DNA of 64,000 nucleotides. Source: Actinotalea caeni. GTDB lineage: Bacteria; Actinomycetota; Actinomycetes; Actinomycetales; Beutenbergiaceae. The position numbers and the translations under genes are program-made. Below are positions 8,454-16,726 of the stretch, one piece after another. Under the pieces are notes generated by a model. The model saw nothing but the letters and a program-made list of their open reading frames with translations, was not told where the DNA came from and made no database searches. Within the stretch, counting starts at the first letter, position 1. Each line of letters opens with the position of its first letter. The stretch is taken from NCBI RefSeq assembly GCF_009733795.1, contig NZ_WNXX01000007.1:62001-126000 (forward strand), written 5' to 3'.

Positions 8454-9770
8454 ATGAGGTACGCCGTCGCCGGGACCGGCTCGCGGGCAGGGATGTACGT
8501 CGGCGCTCTCACGGGCGAGCACGCGGGCGCGGGCGAGCTGGTCGCGTGGTGCGAGCCGAACCCGACGCGCGCCGCCTGGTACGACGGCCGCGTCGGTGCG
8601 TCGCTGCCGCGCTACGAGCCCGCCGACCTCGAGCGCATGATCGCCGAGGAGCGTGTCGACCGCCTCGTCGTCACCGCGCCCGACCACGCGCACGCCGACG
8701 TCGTCGCGCGCGCGATGCGGGCGGGCGCCGACGTCGTCGTCGAGAAGCCGCTGACGATCTCCGAGCAGGGCTGCCGCACGATCGTCGAGGCGATGCGGGA
8801 GACCGGGCGCGACCTCGTCATGACGTTCAACTACCGCTACTCGCCGCGCAACAGCGAGCTGCGCCGGGTCATCGCCGACGGCGAGATCGGCCGGGTGCTC
8901 TCGGTGCATTTCGAGTGGGTGCTCGACACTGCCCACGGCGCCGACTACTTCCGCCGCTGGCACCGCGAGAAGGACAAGTCGGGCGGCCTTCTCATCCACA
9001 AGTCCTCGCACCACTTCGACCTCGTCAACTGGTGGCTGCAGGACGTGCCGGTGCGGGTCTACGCCACCGGCGGGCTGGCGTTCTACGGCCCCGAGGGCGC
9101 CGGTGCCGCGAAGGCCGGCGAGCGCCCCGCGCGCGGCACGGGTGCACCCGCGGACGACCCGTGGTCGCTCGACCTCACCGCCGACGAGCGGCTCAAGGCG
9201 CTCTACCACGACGCCGAGCACCACGACGGCTACATCCGTGACCAGGACGTGTTCGCACCGGGCATCACGATCGAGGACGACCTCGGGCTCGTCGTCGACT
9301 ACGCCGGCGGCGCGTTCATGACCTACAACCTCACCGCGCACGGCCCCTGGGAGGGCTACCGCGTCGTCGTCAACGGCTCCGAGGGCCGCGCCGAGCTCGA
9401 CGTCGTCGAGCGGTCCTGGGTCGAGGCCTCGGGCGCCGTCGTGGACCCGAGCGCGAACCCGGTCGAGCAGGCCGAGCGCACCCGACCGGTCGGGGAGCGG
9501 CTCGTCGTGCAGCGGCACTGGGAGCCGGCGCGCGAGGTCGAGATCCCCGCCGGCAAGGGCGGTCACGGCGGCGGCGACGCATTCCTGCTGCAGGACATCT
9601 TCGAGCCCGGCACCCGTGAGGACCCGCTCGGCCAGGCGGCCGGGGTGCTCGACGGCGTTCGGGCGGTGTGCGTCGGCATCGCCGGCAACGCCTCGCTGGT
9701 CTCGGGCCAGGCGGTGCGCGTCGCCGACCTCGACCTCGGCGTCGACCCGGCCGCGCGCGAGCTGACCTAG
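8454..9770 (+). CDS. Gfo/Idh/MocA-family oxidoreductase
   Basis: A 438-residue NAD(P)-dependent sugar dehydrogenase. The N-terminal Rossmann fold begins VAGTGSRAGMY (residues 5-15), the family's EKP motif follows around residue 100 (ADVVVEKPLTIS), and the C-terminal domain carries the HKSSHHFDLVNWW segment, in which a catalytic His is expected. It is longer than a typical 330-380 residue member because of an insert near residues 215-270. Substrate is unknown; related enzymes oxidise sugars or glycosides at C2 or C3. It ends tail to tail, overlapping by 4 bp, with a TIM-barrel isomerase gene on the other strand. ATG 8454 follows a GAGAGGAC segment. Confidence 0.85.
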   Translation: MRYAVAGTGSRAGMYVGALTGEHAGAGELVAWCEPNPTRAAWYDGRVGASLPRYEPADLERMIAEERVDRLVVTAPDHAHADVVARAMRAGADVVVEKPLTISEQGCRTIVEAMRETGRDLVMTFNYRYSPRNSELRRVIADGEIGRVLSVHFEWVLDTAHGADYFRRWHREKDKSGGLLIHKSSHHFDLVNWWLQDVPVRVYATGGLAFYGPEGAGAAKAGERPARGTGAPADDPWSLDLTADERLKALYHDAEHHDGYIRDQDVFAPGITIEDDLGLVVDYAGGAFMTYNLTAHGPWEGYRVVVNGSEGRAELDVVERSWVEASGAVVDPSANPVEQAERTRPVGERLVVQRHWEPAREVEIPAGKGGHGGGDAFLLQDIFEPGTREDPLGQAAGVLDGVRAVCVGIAGNASLVSGQAVRVADLDLGVDPAARELT

Positions 9771-10549
9771 ACGCCGGGGTCGGCGGCGCGGACGAAGGCC
9801 AGCGCCGCCGGCAGCTCGGCCGCGAGGTCGCCCCAGCGGCACTCGATCGTCAGCGTGCCGTCGTAGCCGGCCTCGCGCACGACGCGCAGCAGCTCGGCGA
9901 CCGGCCAGTCGCCGGTGCCGGGCGCGCGGCGGCCGGTGTCGGCGAGGTGCACGTGGCCGACGCGGTCCGCGTGCGCCGCGACGTCGGCCAGCGGTTCGCC
10001 CGCGGTCATGACGTGGAAGAGGTCGGCGACGACGTCGACGCCCTCGATGCCGTACTCGTCGAGGAACGCGACCGCCTCGCCGATGCCGTTGAGCAGGTTG
10101 GTCTCGCCCGCGTGCAGCGGCTCCAGCACCACCCGCAGGTCGTGCACCCGGGCCAGGTCGCGCGCCTGCCGCACCACGTCGGCGAAGCGGACGCGGGCGG
10201 CGTCGAGCGGCGCGGCGTCGGGGACCGTGCGCGCGGCCCCGCTGCCGAGCACGACCTTCGCGCCCGGGAGCGCGACCGTGCCGATCGCGGCGAGCGCGGC
10301 GCCGAGGTAGTCCGTGACCGGGCCGGGGTCGGCCGTCGGGTCGGACAGCGGCAGGTCGCCGGGCACGAGCACCGCGAAGGAGGGTGCGGCGGGCTGGGTG
10401 TAGCCGGGGTCGCGGGCCCAGCGCCCCTGCGCGTCGCGCCGCACGAGGTCGCCGACGACGGTGGGCTCGACGTAGTCGGCGCCCGCGGCCCGTGCGAGCG
10501 CGGCCTGCGTGGAGGGGACGATGACACCGACGGCGGTGGGCGCGAGCAT
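9767..10549 (-). CDS. Sugar phosphate isomerase/epimerase-like TIM-barrel protein
   Basis: A 260-residue member of the AP-endonuclease family 2 (xylose-isomerase-like TIM barrel). Metal-ligand segments are visible: LRVVLEPLH (Glu), DLFHVMTAG (Asp, His), VGHVHLADT (His) and the terminal LTIECRW (Glu). Family members include hydroxypyruvate isomerase, inosose dehydratase and 3-keto-sugar-processing enzymes; which one this is cannot be read off. It is divergent from rhaM across a 71-bp promoter gap and converges on the Gfo/Idh/MocA gene, a common partner type. Confidence 0.8.
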   Translation of the reverse strand: MLAPTAVGVIVPSTQAALARAAGADYVEPTVVGDLVRRDAQGRWARDPGYTQPAAPSFAVLVPGDLPLSDPTADPGPVTDYLGAALAAIGTVALPGAKVVLGSGAARTVPDAAPLDAARVRFADVVRQARDLARVHDLRVVLEPLHAGETNLLNGIGEAVAFLDEYGIEGVDVVADLFHVMTAGEPLADVAAHADRVGHVHLADTGRRAPGTGDWPVAELLRVVREAGYDGTLTIECRWGDLAAELPAALAFVRAADPGV

Positions 10550-10620
10550 CCCGCCAGCGTAGGAACGGCGCCGCCGCCGCAGCAGCGGGTGCCATAGATT
10601 GCCGGTGACCGAGAGGAGTC

Positions 10621-10977
10621 ATGGTGCGGTACTGCTTCATCAACCGGGTGCGACCGGACGCGCTCGAGGAGTACACCGAGGCGCACGCGGCCGTGTGGCC
10701 ACAGATGCTGGAGGCGCTGCGCGACTCCGGCTGGCGCAACTACTCGCTGTACCTGTCGCAGGACGGGCTGCTCGTCGGCCACTTCGAGGCCGACGACTAC
10801 GCCGCCGCGCAGGAGGCGATGACCCGCACCGAGGTCAACCCGCGGTGGCAGGCCAGCATGGAGCGGTTCTTCGTCGACCCCGGCAACCCCGACGAGGGCT
10901 TCGAGCTGCTGCCGGAGATCTTCAACCTCGAGGACCAGCTCCGCGCCGCCGGGCTGCCGACCGAGCCGCAGCACTGA
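10621..10977 (+). CDS. rhaM: L-rhamnose mutarotase
   Basis: A 118-residue protein with the full RhaM pattern: an N-terminal YCFINRVRPDALEEYTEAH, then SGWRNYSLYL, and the segment MERFF near residue 80. The family interconverts the alpha and beta anomers of L-rhamnose so that the isomerase receives its preferred form. A clear Shine-Dalgarno (GAGAGGAG) precedes ATG 10621 and a possible -10 (TAGATT) lies about 30 bp upstream. It is separated from rhaI-rhaD-rhaB by the ABC transporter, which supports a rhamnose-related role for that transporter. Confidence 0.93.
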   Translation: MVRYCFINRVRPDALEEYTEAHAAVWPQMLEALRDSGWRNYSLYLSQDGLLVGHFEADDYAAAQEAMTRTEVNPRWQASMERFFVDPGNPDEGFELLPEIFNLEDQLRAAGLPTEPQH

Positions 10978-10984
10978 CCCCGGG

Positions 10985-11004
10985 CCGGCGCCGGCCGGCG
11001 CCGG
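10985..11004. terminator. GC palindrome between convergent genes
   Basis: CCGGCGCCGGCCGGCGCCGG is a perfect 20-bp palindrome lying 7 bp after the rhaM stop, between convergent rhaM and the lipoprotein gene. It could act as a bidirectional terminator, but there is no T-run and the low complexity makes chance possible. Confidence 0.4.
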
Positions 11005-11025
11005 GCATCCCAGCTCCCGCACACC

Positions 11026-11047
11026 CGCCGAGTTCGCACCGTCGCGC
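11026..11047. repeat. Single copy of CCGCCGAGTTCGCACC repeat
   Basis: This 22-nt stretch matches 54255-54276 at 21 of 22 positions (CCGCCGAGTTCGCACC then G/T then TCGCG). At 54259 the same unit is part of a long perfect hairpin; here it stands alone next to the lipoprotein stop codon. Confidence 0.55.
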
Positions 11048-11051
11048 TGCG

Positions 11052-11477
11052 CTACTCGAGGCCGACGACGAGGTAGCGGTCGGTGGTCGCGGGCGGGCAG
11101 GACTCGGGCACGACGGCGCCGTCGGGCGGTCGTGCGTGGAAGCCGCCGCCCAGGGAGATCTCCTCGCCGACCGCGGCGGAGGAGGCGTTGACGGTCAGGG
11201 TCGTGCCGTCCCACGTCGTCGCGACGACCGGGACGACGGGCACGACCGGATCCTGCATCCCGTCATGGATCGGCAGCACGACGAGGCAGCCGTCCTGGAG
11301 CTCGAGGGTGCCCTCGAGCAAGGCGCCGTCCCCACCGGGCTGCGTCTGCGTGTGGTAGGCGAACGGGACGTCGGTCGGGAGCGGCTCCGGCAGCGGTCGG
11401 TCGCCCGCACCGCCGCACCCAGCCGCGAGGCAGGCGAGGGCGATCGCCAGGGCGGGGGACGCCGTCGTGCGCCGCAT
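11052..11477 (-). CDS. Small predicted lipoprotein, function unknown
   Basis: 141 residues with a clear lipoprotein signal peptide (MRRTT charge, hydrophobic core, lipobox AAGC with Cys21). The mature part has a TLTVNASSAAVGEE segment, beta-rich in character, and two further cysteines (CLVVLP near residue 75 and SCPPATTD near the end) that could form a disulfide. I do not recognise a family. It is expressed away from the second transporter operon, from the shared 253-bp intergenic region. Confidence 0.7.
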   Translation of the reverse strand: MRRTTASPALAIALACLAAGCGGAGDRPLPEPLPTDVPFAYHTQTQPGGDGALLEGTLELQDGCLVVLPIHDGMQDPVVPVVPVVATTWDGTTLTVNASSAAVGEEISLGGGFHARPPDGAVVPESCPPATTDRYLVVGLE

Positions 11478-11611
11478 GGACCGAGGCTATCCGTGCCGCA
11501 CGTCACAGCGCAGGCGGGCCTCCAGCGCATTCACGTGCCTGCGGTCGGCGGGAGGATGAGGACCGACGTCAGGGAGCTCGCTCCCACCACCGTTGAGAGC
11601 GTTCGTCCGAA

Positions 11612-11621
11612 TGTCCGGACA
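11612..11621. promoter_or_regulatory. IolR-like GntR operator upstream of second ABC transporter
   Basis: TGTCCGGACA is a perfect 10-bp palindrome within AATGTCCGGACAAA. The reverse complement of the site in the iolC/gntR intergenic region (29474-29487) reads AATGTCCTGACAAA, so 13 of 14 bases are shared. The core is one mismatch from the reported C. glutamicum IolR motif KGWCHTRACA. It lies 5 bp upstream of the -35 hexamer. Confidence 0.55.
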
Positions 11622-11626
11622 AACTG

Positions 11627-11655
11627 TTGACCGGCCGCATGCGCGCTGCTACGGT
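11627..11655 (+). promoter_or_regulatory. Promoter of second ABC transporter operon
   Basis: TTGACC (11627-11632), a 17-bp spacer and TACGGT (11650-11655) fit a housekeeping sigma promoter. The transcript would have a leader of about 68 nt before the ATG at 11731, with no recognised riboswitch in it. Confidence 0.6.
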
Positions 11656-11730
11656 CGCCCGGTAACCGCATTCCGGGCACCCAGCGCGCAGCGCGATCGG
11701 GCGGACGCATCTCAGAGAAGAGGCACGTAG

Positions 11731-13020
11731 ATGAGCACAGTCTTCAGCCGCCGGCAGGTCCTGCTGGGCGGCCTCACCGGGGCCGCCGTGGTCGGCCTCA
11801 CCGCGGCCTGCGGCAACGACTCGGGCGGCAGCGGCGACGGCGGCGACGTCGGCACGCTGCAGTTCTTCCTCTCCGGCGACGCCAACCAGGGCGGCGGCTT
11901 CGCGCACATGGCCGCGAAGTACAAGGAGGAGACCGGCGTCACCGTCGAGATCGTCGACATCGCCAACGAGGACCTCACCACGCGGCTGAAGAACGCCGCG
12001 CAGGCCAACGACCTGCCCGCGCTCGCCCGCGTCGGCGCCGTCGACCCGGTCTGGAAGAACGCCACCATGGACCTCGCCGAGATCATGACCGCGAACAACG
12101 TCATGGCGGACCTCGCGGCGCAGGACGAGGACGGCAAGGTCATGTCGCTGCCGACCGACGTCACCGCCGTCGGGCTGTTCCTCAACAAGTCCCTCTTCGA
12201 CGAGGCCGGCGTGGAGTTCCCGACCGACCCCGAGGGACAGGTGTGGTCCTGGGACGAGTTCGTGGCCGCCGTCACGGAGGTGCAGGCGGCGACCGGCGCC
12301 TCCTACGGCATGGCGATGGACCGCAGCTCGCACCGGCTCAAGTCGTTCCTCTACGAGTTCGGCTCGACGATGTGGCAGCCGGACGCCTCCGGCACCTTCA
12401 CGACCAACGACGCGACGAAGACCGCGCTCGAGTACTTCTACGGCCTCAACGACGACAGCTTCATGCCGCGCTCGGTGTGGCTCAGCGAGGCCGACGGCAA
12501 CGCGCTGTTCAAGTCCGGCGACGTCGTCTCCTACTACTCGGGCTCCTGGCAGATCGCGGACTTCGCGGTCAACATCGCCGACTTCGAGTGGGTCTCGGTG
12601 CCGACGCCGCGCCAGCCGGTCCGGGCGGTGCAGTACGGCAACGCCGCCTCGATCGTCGTCTTCGAGGGCACCGGTCAGGAGCAGGCGGCGTACGACTTCG
12701 TGAACTGGCTGTTCACCAAGGAGAACTACGACGAGCTCGCCACCACCTCGGGCTTCCTGCCCGCGGTCGAGGGCGCCGACGTCGACTACGGCGACCAGCA
12801 GGTCGCGTTCGACCTCTACAACGCCGAGATCGCGGCGTCCGACCCGATCGTCACGACCATCAAGCAGATGGAGCTCGGGTTCGAGGTCGCCGGGCTCGGC
12901 GTGGACGGCGACCCGCTGCGCGACAACGTGATCCGCTACCTCAACGACGAGATCACCGTCGACGAGGCGATCACCATCATCGGCGAGCAGATGACCGAGG
13001 CCTTCGGCCAGGCCGGCTGA
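11731..13020 (+). CDS. CUT1-type ABC transporter substrate-binding lipoprotein (Tat-exported)
   Basis: This 429-residue sugar-binding protein carries a twin-arginine signal (SRRQVL at residues 6-11) followed by lipobox TAAC (Cys27), so it is exported folded and lipidated. The mature part begins with the family 1 SBP core (TLQFFLSGDANQGGGF). The ligand is not predictable. Candidates are the product of the enzyme encoded at the end of the operon, or an inositol-type compound, because an IolR-like operator precedes the gene. The ATG has an AGAAGAGG Shine-Dalgarno. Confidence 0.9.
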   Translation: MSTVFSRRQVLLGGLTGAAVVGLTAACGNDSGGSGDGGDVGTLQFFLSGDANQGGGFAHMAAKYKEETGVTVEIVDIANEDLTTRLKNAAQANDLPALARVGAVDPVWKNATMDLAEIMTANNVMADLAAQDEDGKVMSLPTDVTAVGLFLNKSLFDEAGVEFPTDPEGQVWSWDEFVAAVTEVQAATGASYGMAMDRSSHRLKSFLYEFGSTMWQPDASGTFTTNDATKTALEYFYGLNDDSFMPRSVWLSEADGNALFKSGDVVSYYSGSWQIADFAVNIADFEWVSVPTPRQPVRAVQYGNAASIVVFEGTGQEQAAYDFVNWLFTKENYDELATTSGFLPAVEGADVDYGDQQVAFDLYNAEIAASDPIVTTIKQMELGFEVAGLGVDGDPLRDNVIRYLNDEITVDEAITIIGEQMTEAFGQAG

Positions 13021-13025
13021 CCGCA

Positions 13026-13064
13026 CGCGGCGGGTCCTGCCCCACCCGGGCAGGGCCCGCCGCG
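13026..13064 (+). terminator. Intercistronic hairpin between SBP and permease genes
   Basis: A 17-bp stem with one G-U wobble (arms 13026-13042 and 13048-13064) and a 5-nt loop starts 6 bp after the SBP stop; the permease Shine-Dalgarno AGGAGGT follows at 13076. It parallels the hairpin at 5818 and probably sets the ratio of binding protein to permease. Confidence 0.7.
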
Positions 13065-13085
13065 CACTTCTACGCAGGAGGTCCG

Positions 13086-14009
13086 ATGGCGCAGGACGCC
13101 GCCGTGACAACCGCGCCGGCCGCACGCCGACGCCGCATCCGCAAGCCGGGGCAGACGATCGCACCGCTGGTGTTCATCTCGGCAGCGGTCGTGCTGTTCG
13201 CGCTGTTCTTCCTCGGCCCGGGGATCCTGGGGCTCTACTACTCGTTCACCGACTACACCGGCGTGGGCGAGCCCGAGTTCATCGGGGTCGCGAACTACCT
13301 CAAGCTGTTCGACGACCAGCAGTTCTACTCCTCGCTCACCAGGACGCTGCTGTACACCGTGCTCGCGGTGCCGGTGCACTACGTCGTGGCGCTGGGCATC
13401 TCGCTGCTGCTGACCTCGGCCGCCACCCGGTTCCGCACCGCCGCGCGCGTCATCTTCTTCCTGCCGTGGCTGATCTCGCCGATCGTCATCGGCGTCATCT
13501 GGCGCTGGATGTTCGGGGAGAACTTCGGGCTCGTCAACTACGTGCTGAGCGTGCTCGGCGCCCCCGGGCAGCGGTGGGAGACCGACGGCAGCCTGGCGCT
13601 CGCCGTCGTCATCCTCGCCGGCGCGTGGGGTGGCACCGCGTTCACGATGCTGCTGTTCATCGCGGCGCTGCGCAACATCCCGACCTCCTACCTGGAGGCC
13701 GCGCAGATCGACGGCGCCTCGGCCGCGCAGCGGTTCTTCAGGATCACGCTGCCGCTGCTGCGTCCGACGTCGTTCATGGTGATCCTGCTCGGCACGCTCG
13801 GCGCGATGAAGGAGTTCGCGATGGTTCAGGCGCTCAACGGCGGCGGACCGGGCACCGAGAACATGTTCATGGTCCAGTACATCTACCAGACCGGTTTCCA
13901 GCGGGCCCAGATCGGCTACGCCAGCGCCGTCTCGATGGTGCTCATGGTGATCCTCATCGTCATCGCGCTGGTGCAGATGCGCTTCGACCGGCGGGAGGAC
14001 CTGTCATGA
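13086..14009 (+). CDS. CUT1 sugar ABC transporter permease (MalF-like)
   Basis: A 307-residue six-span permease with the ATPase-contacting loop LEAAQIDGASAAQRFFRITLPLLRP and an Arg-rich cytoplasmic N-terminus. Start ATG 13086 is fixed by a strong Shine-Dalgarno AGGAGGT 5 bp upstream. The stop overlaps the next start (ATGA). Confidence 0.92.
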   Translation: MAQDAAVTTAPAARRRRIRKPGQTIAPLVFISAAVVLFALFFLGPGILGLYYSFTDYTGVGEPEFIGVANYLKLFDDQQFYSSLTRTLLYTVLAVPVHYVVALGISLLLTSAATRFRTAARVIFFLPWLISPIVIGVIWRWMFGENFGLVNYVLSVLGAPGQRWETDGSLALAVVILAGAWGGTAFTMLLFIAALRNIPTSYLEAAQIDGASAAQRFFRITLPLLRPTSFMVILLGTLGAMKEFAMVQALNGGGPGTENMFMVQYIYQTGFQRAQIGYASAVSMVLMVILIVIALVQMRFDRREDLS

Positions 14010-14827
14010 GGATCCGCGGTGTCAACATCTGGCTGACGGCGCTGCTCGTGCTGATCGCCGCGGTCTTCGCGTTCCCGATGCTGTGGTTCCTCCTCAGCTC
14101 GTTCAAGCCCGGCAGCGAGCTGTTCAGCCTGCCGCTGTCGCTGCTGCCGGAGACCTGGACGGTCTCGGGCTACCAGACGGCGTGGACGCGGTTCGACTTC
14201 TGGCGCTACTTCGCCAACACCGGCATCGTCGCCGTCGTCACGACAGCGCTCACCGTGCTGGTGTCTGCGATGACCGGGTACGCGTTCGCGAAGTACAAGC
14301 ACTGGTGGCTGCAGGGGTTCTTCATCTGCATCCTCATCACGACGATGCTGCCGACCGAGGTCATCATGCCCTCGACGTTCGCGATCATCCGCGACCTGGG
14401 CCTGTACAACAGCCTCGCCGGCATCATCGTGCCGTCGATCGTCACCGCGACCGGTGTGTTCATGTTCCGGCAGTACTTCCGCACCGTGCCGGACGAGCTG
14501 CTCGAGGCGGCCCGGATCGACGGCGTCGGGGAGTTCCGCGCGTTCTTCCAGATCATGCTGCCGATCGCCCGACCGATCGCCGTCGTGCTCGCGATCTTCT
14601 CGTTCCAGTGGCGCTGGAACGACTACATCTGGCCGCTGATCGTGCTCAACGACCCGAACAAGTACACGCTGCAGATCGCGCTCCGCTCGATCGTGGGGGC
14701 GGACAACATCGACTGGTCGGTGCTGCTGTCGGCCTCGGTGATCTCGCTGATCCCCATGGTGATCCTGTTCATCATCTTCCAGCGCCAGATCATGAGTGCT
14801 GACATCAACTCGGGGCTGAAGGACTGA
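14006..14827 (+). CDS. CUT1 sugar ABC transporter permease (MalG-like)
   Basis: A 273-residue permease with the loop LEAARIDGVGEFRAFFQIMLPIARP and a C-terminus ending SADINSGLKD, typical of MalG-type subunits. It is coupled to both neighbours by overlapping start and stop codons (ATGA upstream, TGATG downstream). No ATPase is encoded nearby. Confidence 0.92.
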   Translation: MRIRGVNIWLTALLVLIAAVFAFPMLWFLLSSFKPGSELFSLPLSLLPETWTVSGYQTAWTRFDFWRYFANTGIVAVVTTALTVLVSAMTGYAFAKYKHWWLQGFFICILITTMLPTEVIMPSTFAIIRDLGLYNSLAGIIVPSIVTATGVFMFRQYFRTVPDELLEAARIDGVGEFRAFFQIMLPIARPIAVVLAIFSFQWRWNDYIWPLIVLNDPNKYTLQIALRSIVGADNIDWSVLLSASVISLIPMVILFIIFQRQIMSADINSGLKD

Positions 14828-16482
14828 TGACGTTCCTCGACCGCATGGCCGACCTCGCCGAGTCGTGGTGGGAGGCGACCGCGACCGCGACGCCCCCGAC
14901 CGCACCGGCGCCGGGGCATCGCGAGCTGATGCGCCAGGTAGCGGCCGCCGTCGCGCTGCGGGTGGTGCGACCCGAGGTCGGCGGCGCCGACCCCTCGCGG
15001 CTCGTGGTCGCCGAGGAGGTCGCGGCCCGGCTGGCGGCGCTGCAGGGTGCCGACGGCCTGTTCTCCTCCGACGGCAACCTGCACTCGCCGCCGGACAGCG
15101 CGTTCGCGATCAACGACCTCGGCGCCACGATCGCGGTCATCGACGCGGCCGACGACCCCGCGCTCGCGCCGCTGCGCCGTCGGCTCCTCGAGATCGGGGA
15201 GCGGGCGCTGCCGGCCCTGCTCGCCGGCGGCGTGCACACGCCCAACCATCGCTGGGAGATCGCCTCGGCGCTCGTGCGGCTGCGGGCCCTCGACGAGCGG
15301 GCCGTGCAGCGCGCCGAGCAGTGGCTGGCCGAGGGGGTCGACGTCGACGCCGATGGGCTCTACTCCGAGCGCAGCGCCAACTACGCCGCGTTCGTGAGCA
15401 ACCCGAGCCTGCTCGTGCTCGCGGAGGCGCTGGTGCGCCCCGACCTCGTCGAGGTGGTGCACCGCAACCTGCACGCCCAGCTGGTGCTCACCGACGCCGA
15501 CGGCGTCGTCGAGACCGTGTTCTCCCGTCGTCAGGACCAGGACGGCGCGATCCCGCTGTCGGCGTTCCACACCCAGCTGCGACGGTTCGCGCTCGCGGGC
15601 TGCGAGACCTGCGCCGCGGGGGCCGAGGTGAGCGAGCCGCGCACGCCCGAGCTCGCGGTGGGCGCCCTGCTCGAGATCGTCCAGGAGCCCACGCTCGGCG
15701 CGGAGCTGCCCCCGCTGGAGCGGTGGCCGGAGACGGACGTCGTGCGCCACTTCCCAGGAGTCGGGCTGCTGGTGCACCAGCACGGCGGCGTGCGGACCGT
15801 CGTCTACGGCGGCTCCGACGTGCCGCACGTCAACAGGATCGGGTCCGGGCTGGCCGGCAACCCCACGTTCCTGCGGTTCCGCGCCGGCGACGCGGTGATC
15901 CGGTCGTTGCGGCTGTCCCGCGTGATGTTCGGCCTCGGCCCGTTCCGGTCCGAGGGCCTCGTCGTCGACGACGGCGTCGCGCACCTGCACGAGCGCGCCG
16001 CCGCCCGCTACTACCAGCCCCTGCCGGTCGCCTCGCACCAGCCCGACGGCGGCTACCGGCTCACCGACGACGGCCGGTTCCAGGCCTCGATGGCGTTCGG
16101 CGAGCGCGCCCACGACGAGGTCGAGCTCGTCACCGACGTCGCCGTGCGCCCCGGGCCCGACGGTGTCGAGGTCGAGGTGACCGCCGCCGGGGTCGACACC
16201 GGCTGGTCGCTCGAGATCGCGCTCGGCGAGGGCACCGTCACAGGGGCCGCGGAGGTCGCGCCGGAGGTCTACCGACCGCTCAGCGGGGTCGTCGAGCTGC
16301 GCAAGGGCCGCGACGCCGTCGTCATCGAGACCTCGGTCGGGTCCGGCGCGGACGTCGCCGGCTGGTACGACCCGGGCGAGGCGTACACCTTCCTCGGAGG
16401 CACCGACGCGCTCGCCGGCCCCCGGCTCTACCTCACCGGCACCACGCCCGGCACCTGGACCCTCACGCTCCGCCGCGCCTAG
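14827..16482 (+). CDS. Putative (alpha/alpha)-barrel carbohydrate-active enzyme, heparinase/PL-like
   Basis: 551 residues, no signal peptide, so cytosolic. Residues of about 1-290 are helical and repeat-rich, with the conserved-looking segments GGVHTPNHRWEIASAL and LYSERSANYAAFVSNP; the C-terminal half (about 320-551) is beta-rich. This two-domain plan, with a His/Asn/Arg and Tyr-rich cleft, recalls polysaccharide lyases and heparinase II/III-like proteins. It is coupled to the permease by TGATG, which strongly suggests that it acts on the transported saccharide. I cannot assign a numbered family or substrate. An alternative is an unsaturated-glycoside-hydrolase-like barrel enzyme. Confidence 0.5.
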   Translation: MTFLDRMADLAESWWEATATATPPTAPAPGHRELMRQVAAAVALRVVRPEVGGADPSRLVVAEEVAARLAALQGADGLFSSDGNLHSPPDSAFAINDLGATIAVIDAADDPALAPLRRRLLEIGERALPALLAGGVHTPNHRWEIASALVRLRALDERAVQRAEQWLAEGVDVDADGLYSERSANYAAFVSNPSLLVLAEALVRPDLVEVVHRNLHAQLVLTDADGVVETVFSRRQDQDGAIPLSAFHTQLRRFALAGCETCAAGAEVSEPRTPELAVGALLEIVQEPTLGAELPPLERWPETDVVRHFPGVGLLVHQHGGVRTVVYGGSDVPHVNRIGSGLAGNPTFLRFRAGDAVIRSLRLSRVMFGLGPFRSEGLVVDDGVAHLHERAAARYYQPLPVASHQPDGGYRLTDDGRFQASMAFGERAHDEVELVTDVAVRPGPDGVEVEVTAAGVDTGWSLEIALGEGTVTGAAEVAPEVYRPLSGVVELRKGRDAVVIETSVGSGADVAGWYDPGEAYTFLGGTDALAGPRLYLTGTTPGTWTLTLRRA

Positions 16483-16542
16483 GTTTCAACCCACTTCCGC
16501 CCCCAGGCGCGCTTTCAACCCACTTCTGCCCCCCCCCCCCCC
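16483..16542. repeat. Two forward copies of the TTTCAACCCACTT repeat with a C14 homopolymer
   Basis: Copy 1 (16483-16504) starts immediately after the TAG stop; copy 2 (16511-16542) ends in an uninterrupted run of 14 cytosines (16529-16542). The shared core is TTTCAACCCACTTCYGCCCC. Inverted copies follow at 16591-16707 and relatives flank the gap at 60459-60558. Confidence 0.8.
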
Positions 16543-16590
16543 GCACGTCCCCACCGGTCGGCCCGTCGCCGTCCCGCCGTGCGCAAGCAG

Positions 16591-16707
16591 GAGAGACGAC
16601 AGTGTGTTGGAACCGCCTGGAGGGGGCAGAACTGGGTTGAAACCGTCTGAGGGGGCGACAGTGGGTTGAAACCGCCTGTGGGGGCAGGACTGGGTTGAAA
16701 GCGCTTG
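16591..16707. repeat. Four 29-bp tandem repeats, inverted relative to 16483-16542
   Basis: Units lie at 16591-16619 (most diverged, one extra base after it), 16621-16649, 16650-16678 and 16679-16707. Each has the pattern G5-C-(6 nt)-GGGTTGAAA followed by CCGYCTG or a variant, the reverse complement of the unit at 16483. The units abut without spacers, so this is not a CRISPR array. The last unit contains AAGCGCTT, which resembles a LacI half-site core, possibly by chance. Confidence 0.8.
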
Positions 16708-16709
16708 AC

Positions 16710-16726
16710 CCTCACGCAGCGTGAGG
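16710..16726. promoter_or_regulatory. Inverted repeat before the rRNA methyltransferase gene
   Basis: CCTCACGCAGCGTGAGG has perfect 7-bp arms around CAG and ends 16 bp before the GTG start. It may be an operator or a leader hairpin affecting translation. No regulator can be assigned. Confidence 0.4.

Noticed and set aside
8454-9770. GH109-type alpha-N-acetylgalactosaminidase
   Set aside because: The Rossmann and EKP motifs are shared by the whole Gfo/Idh/MocA family; no GH109-specific segment or signal peptide could be recognised.
16591-16707. Possible CRISPR array (29-bp repeats)
   Set aside because: The units are contiguous with no spacers and vary in sequence; no cas genes are present.
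16679-16708. Fourth LacI operator (TTGAAAGCGCTTGA)
   Set aside because: AAGCGCTT arises within the last 29-bp repeat unit as a variant of AAACCGYCT, so it may be a chance resemblance.
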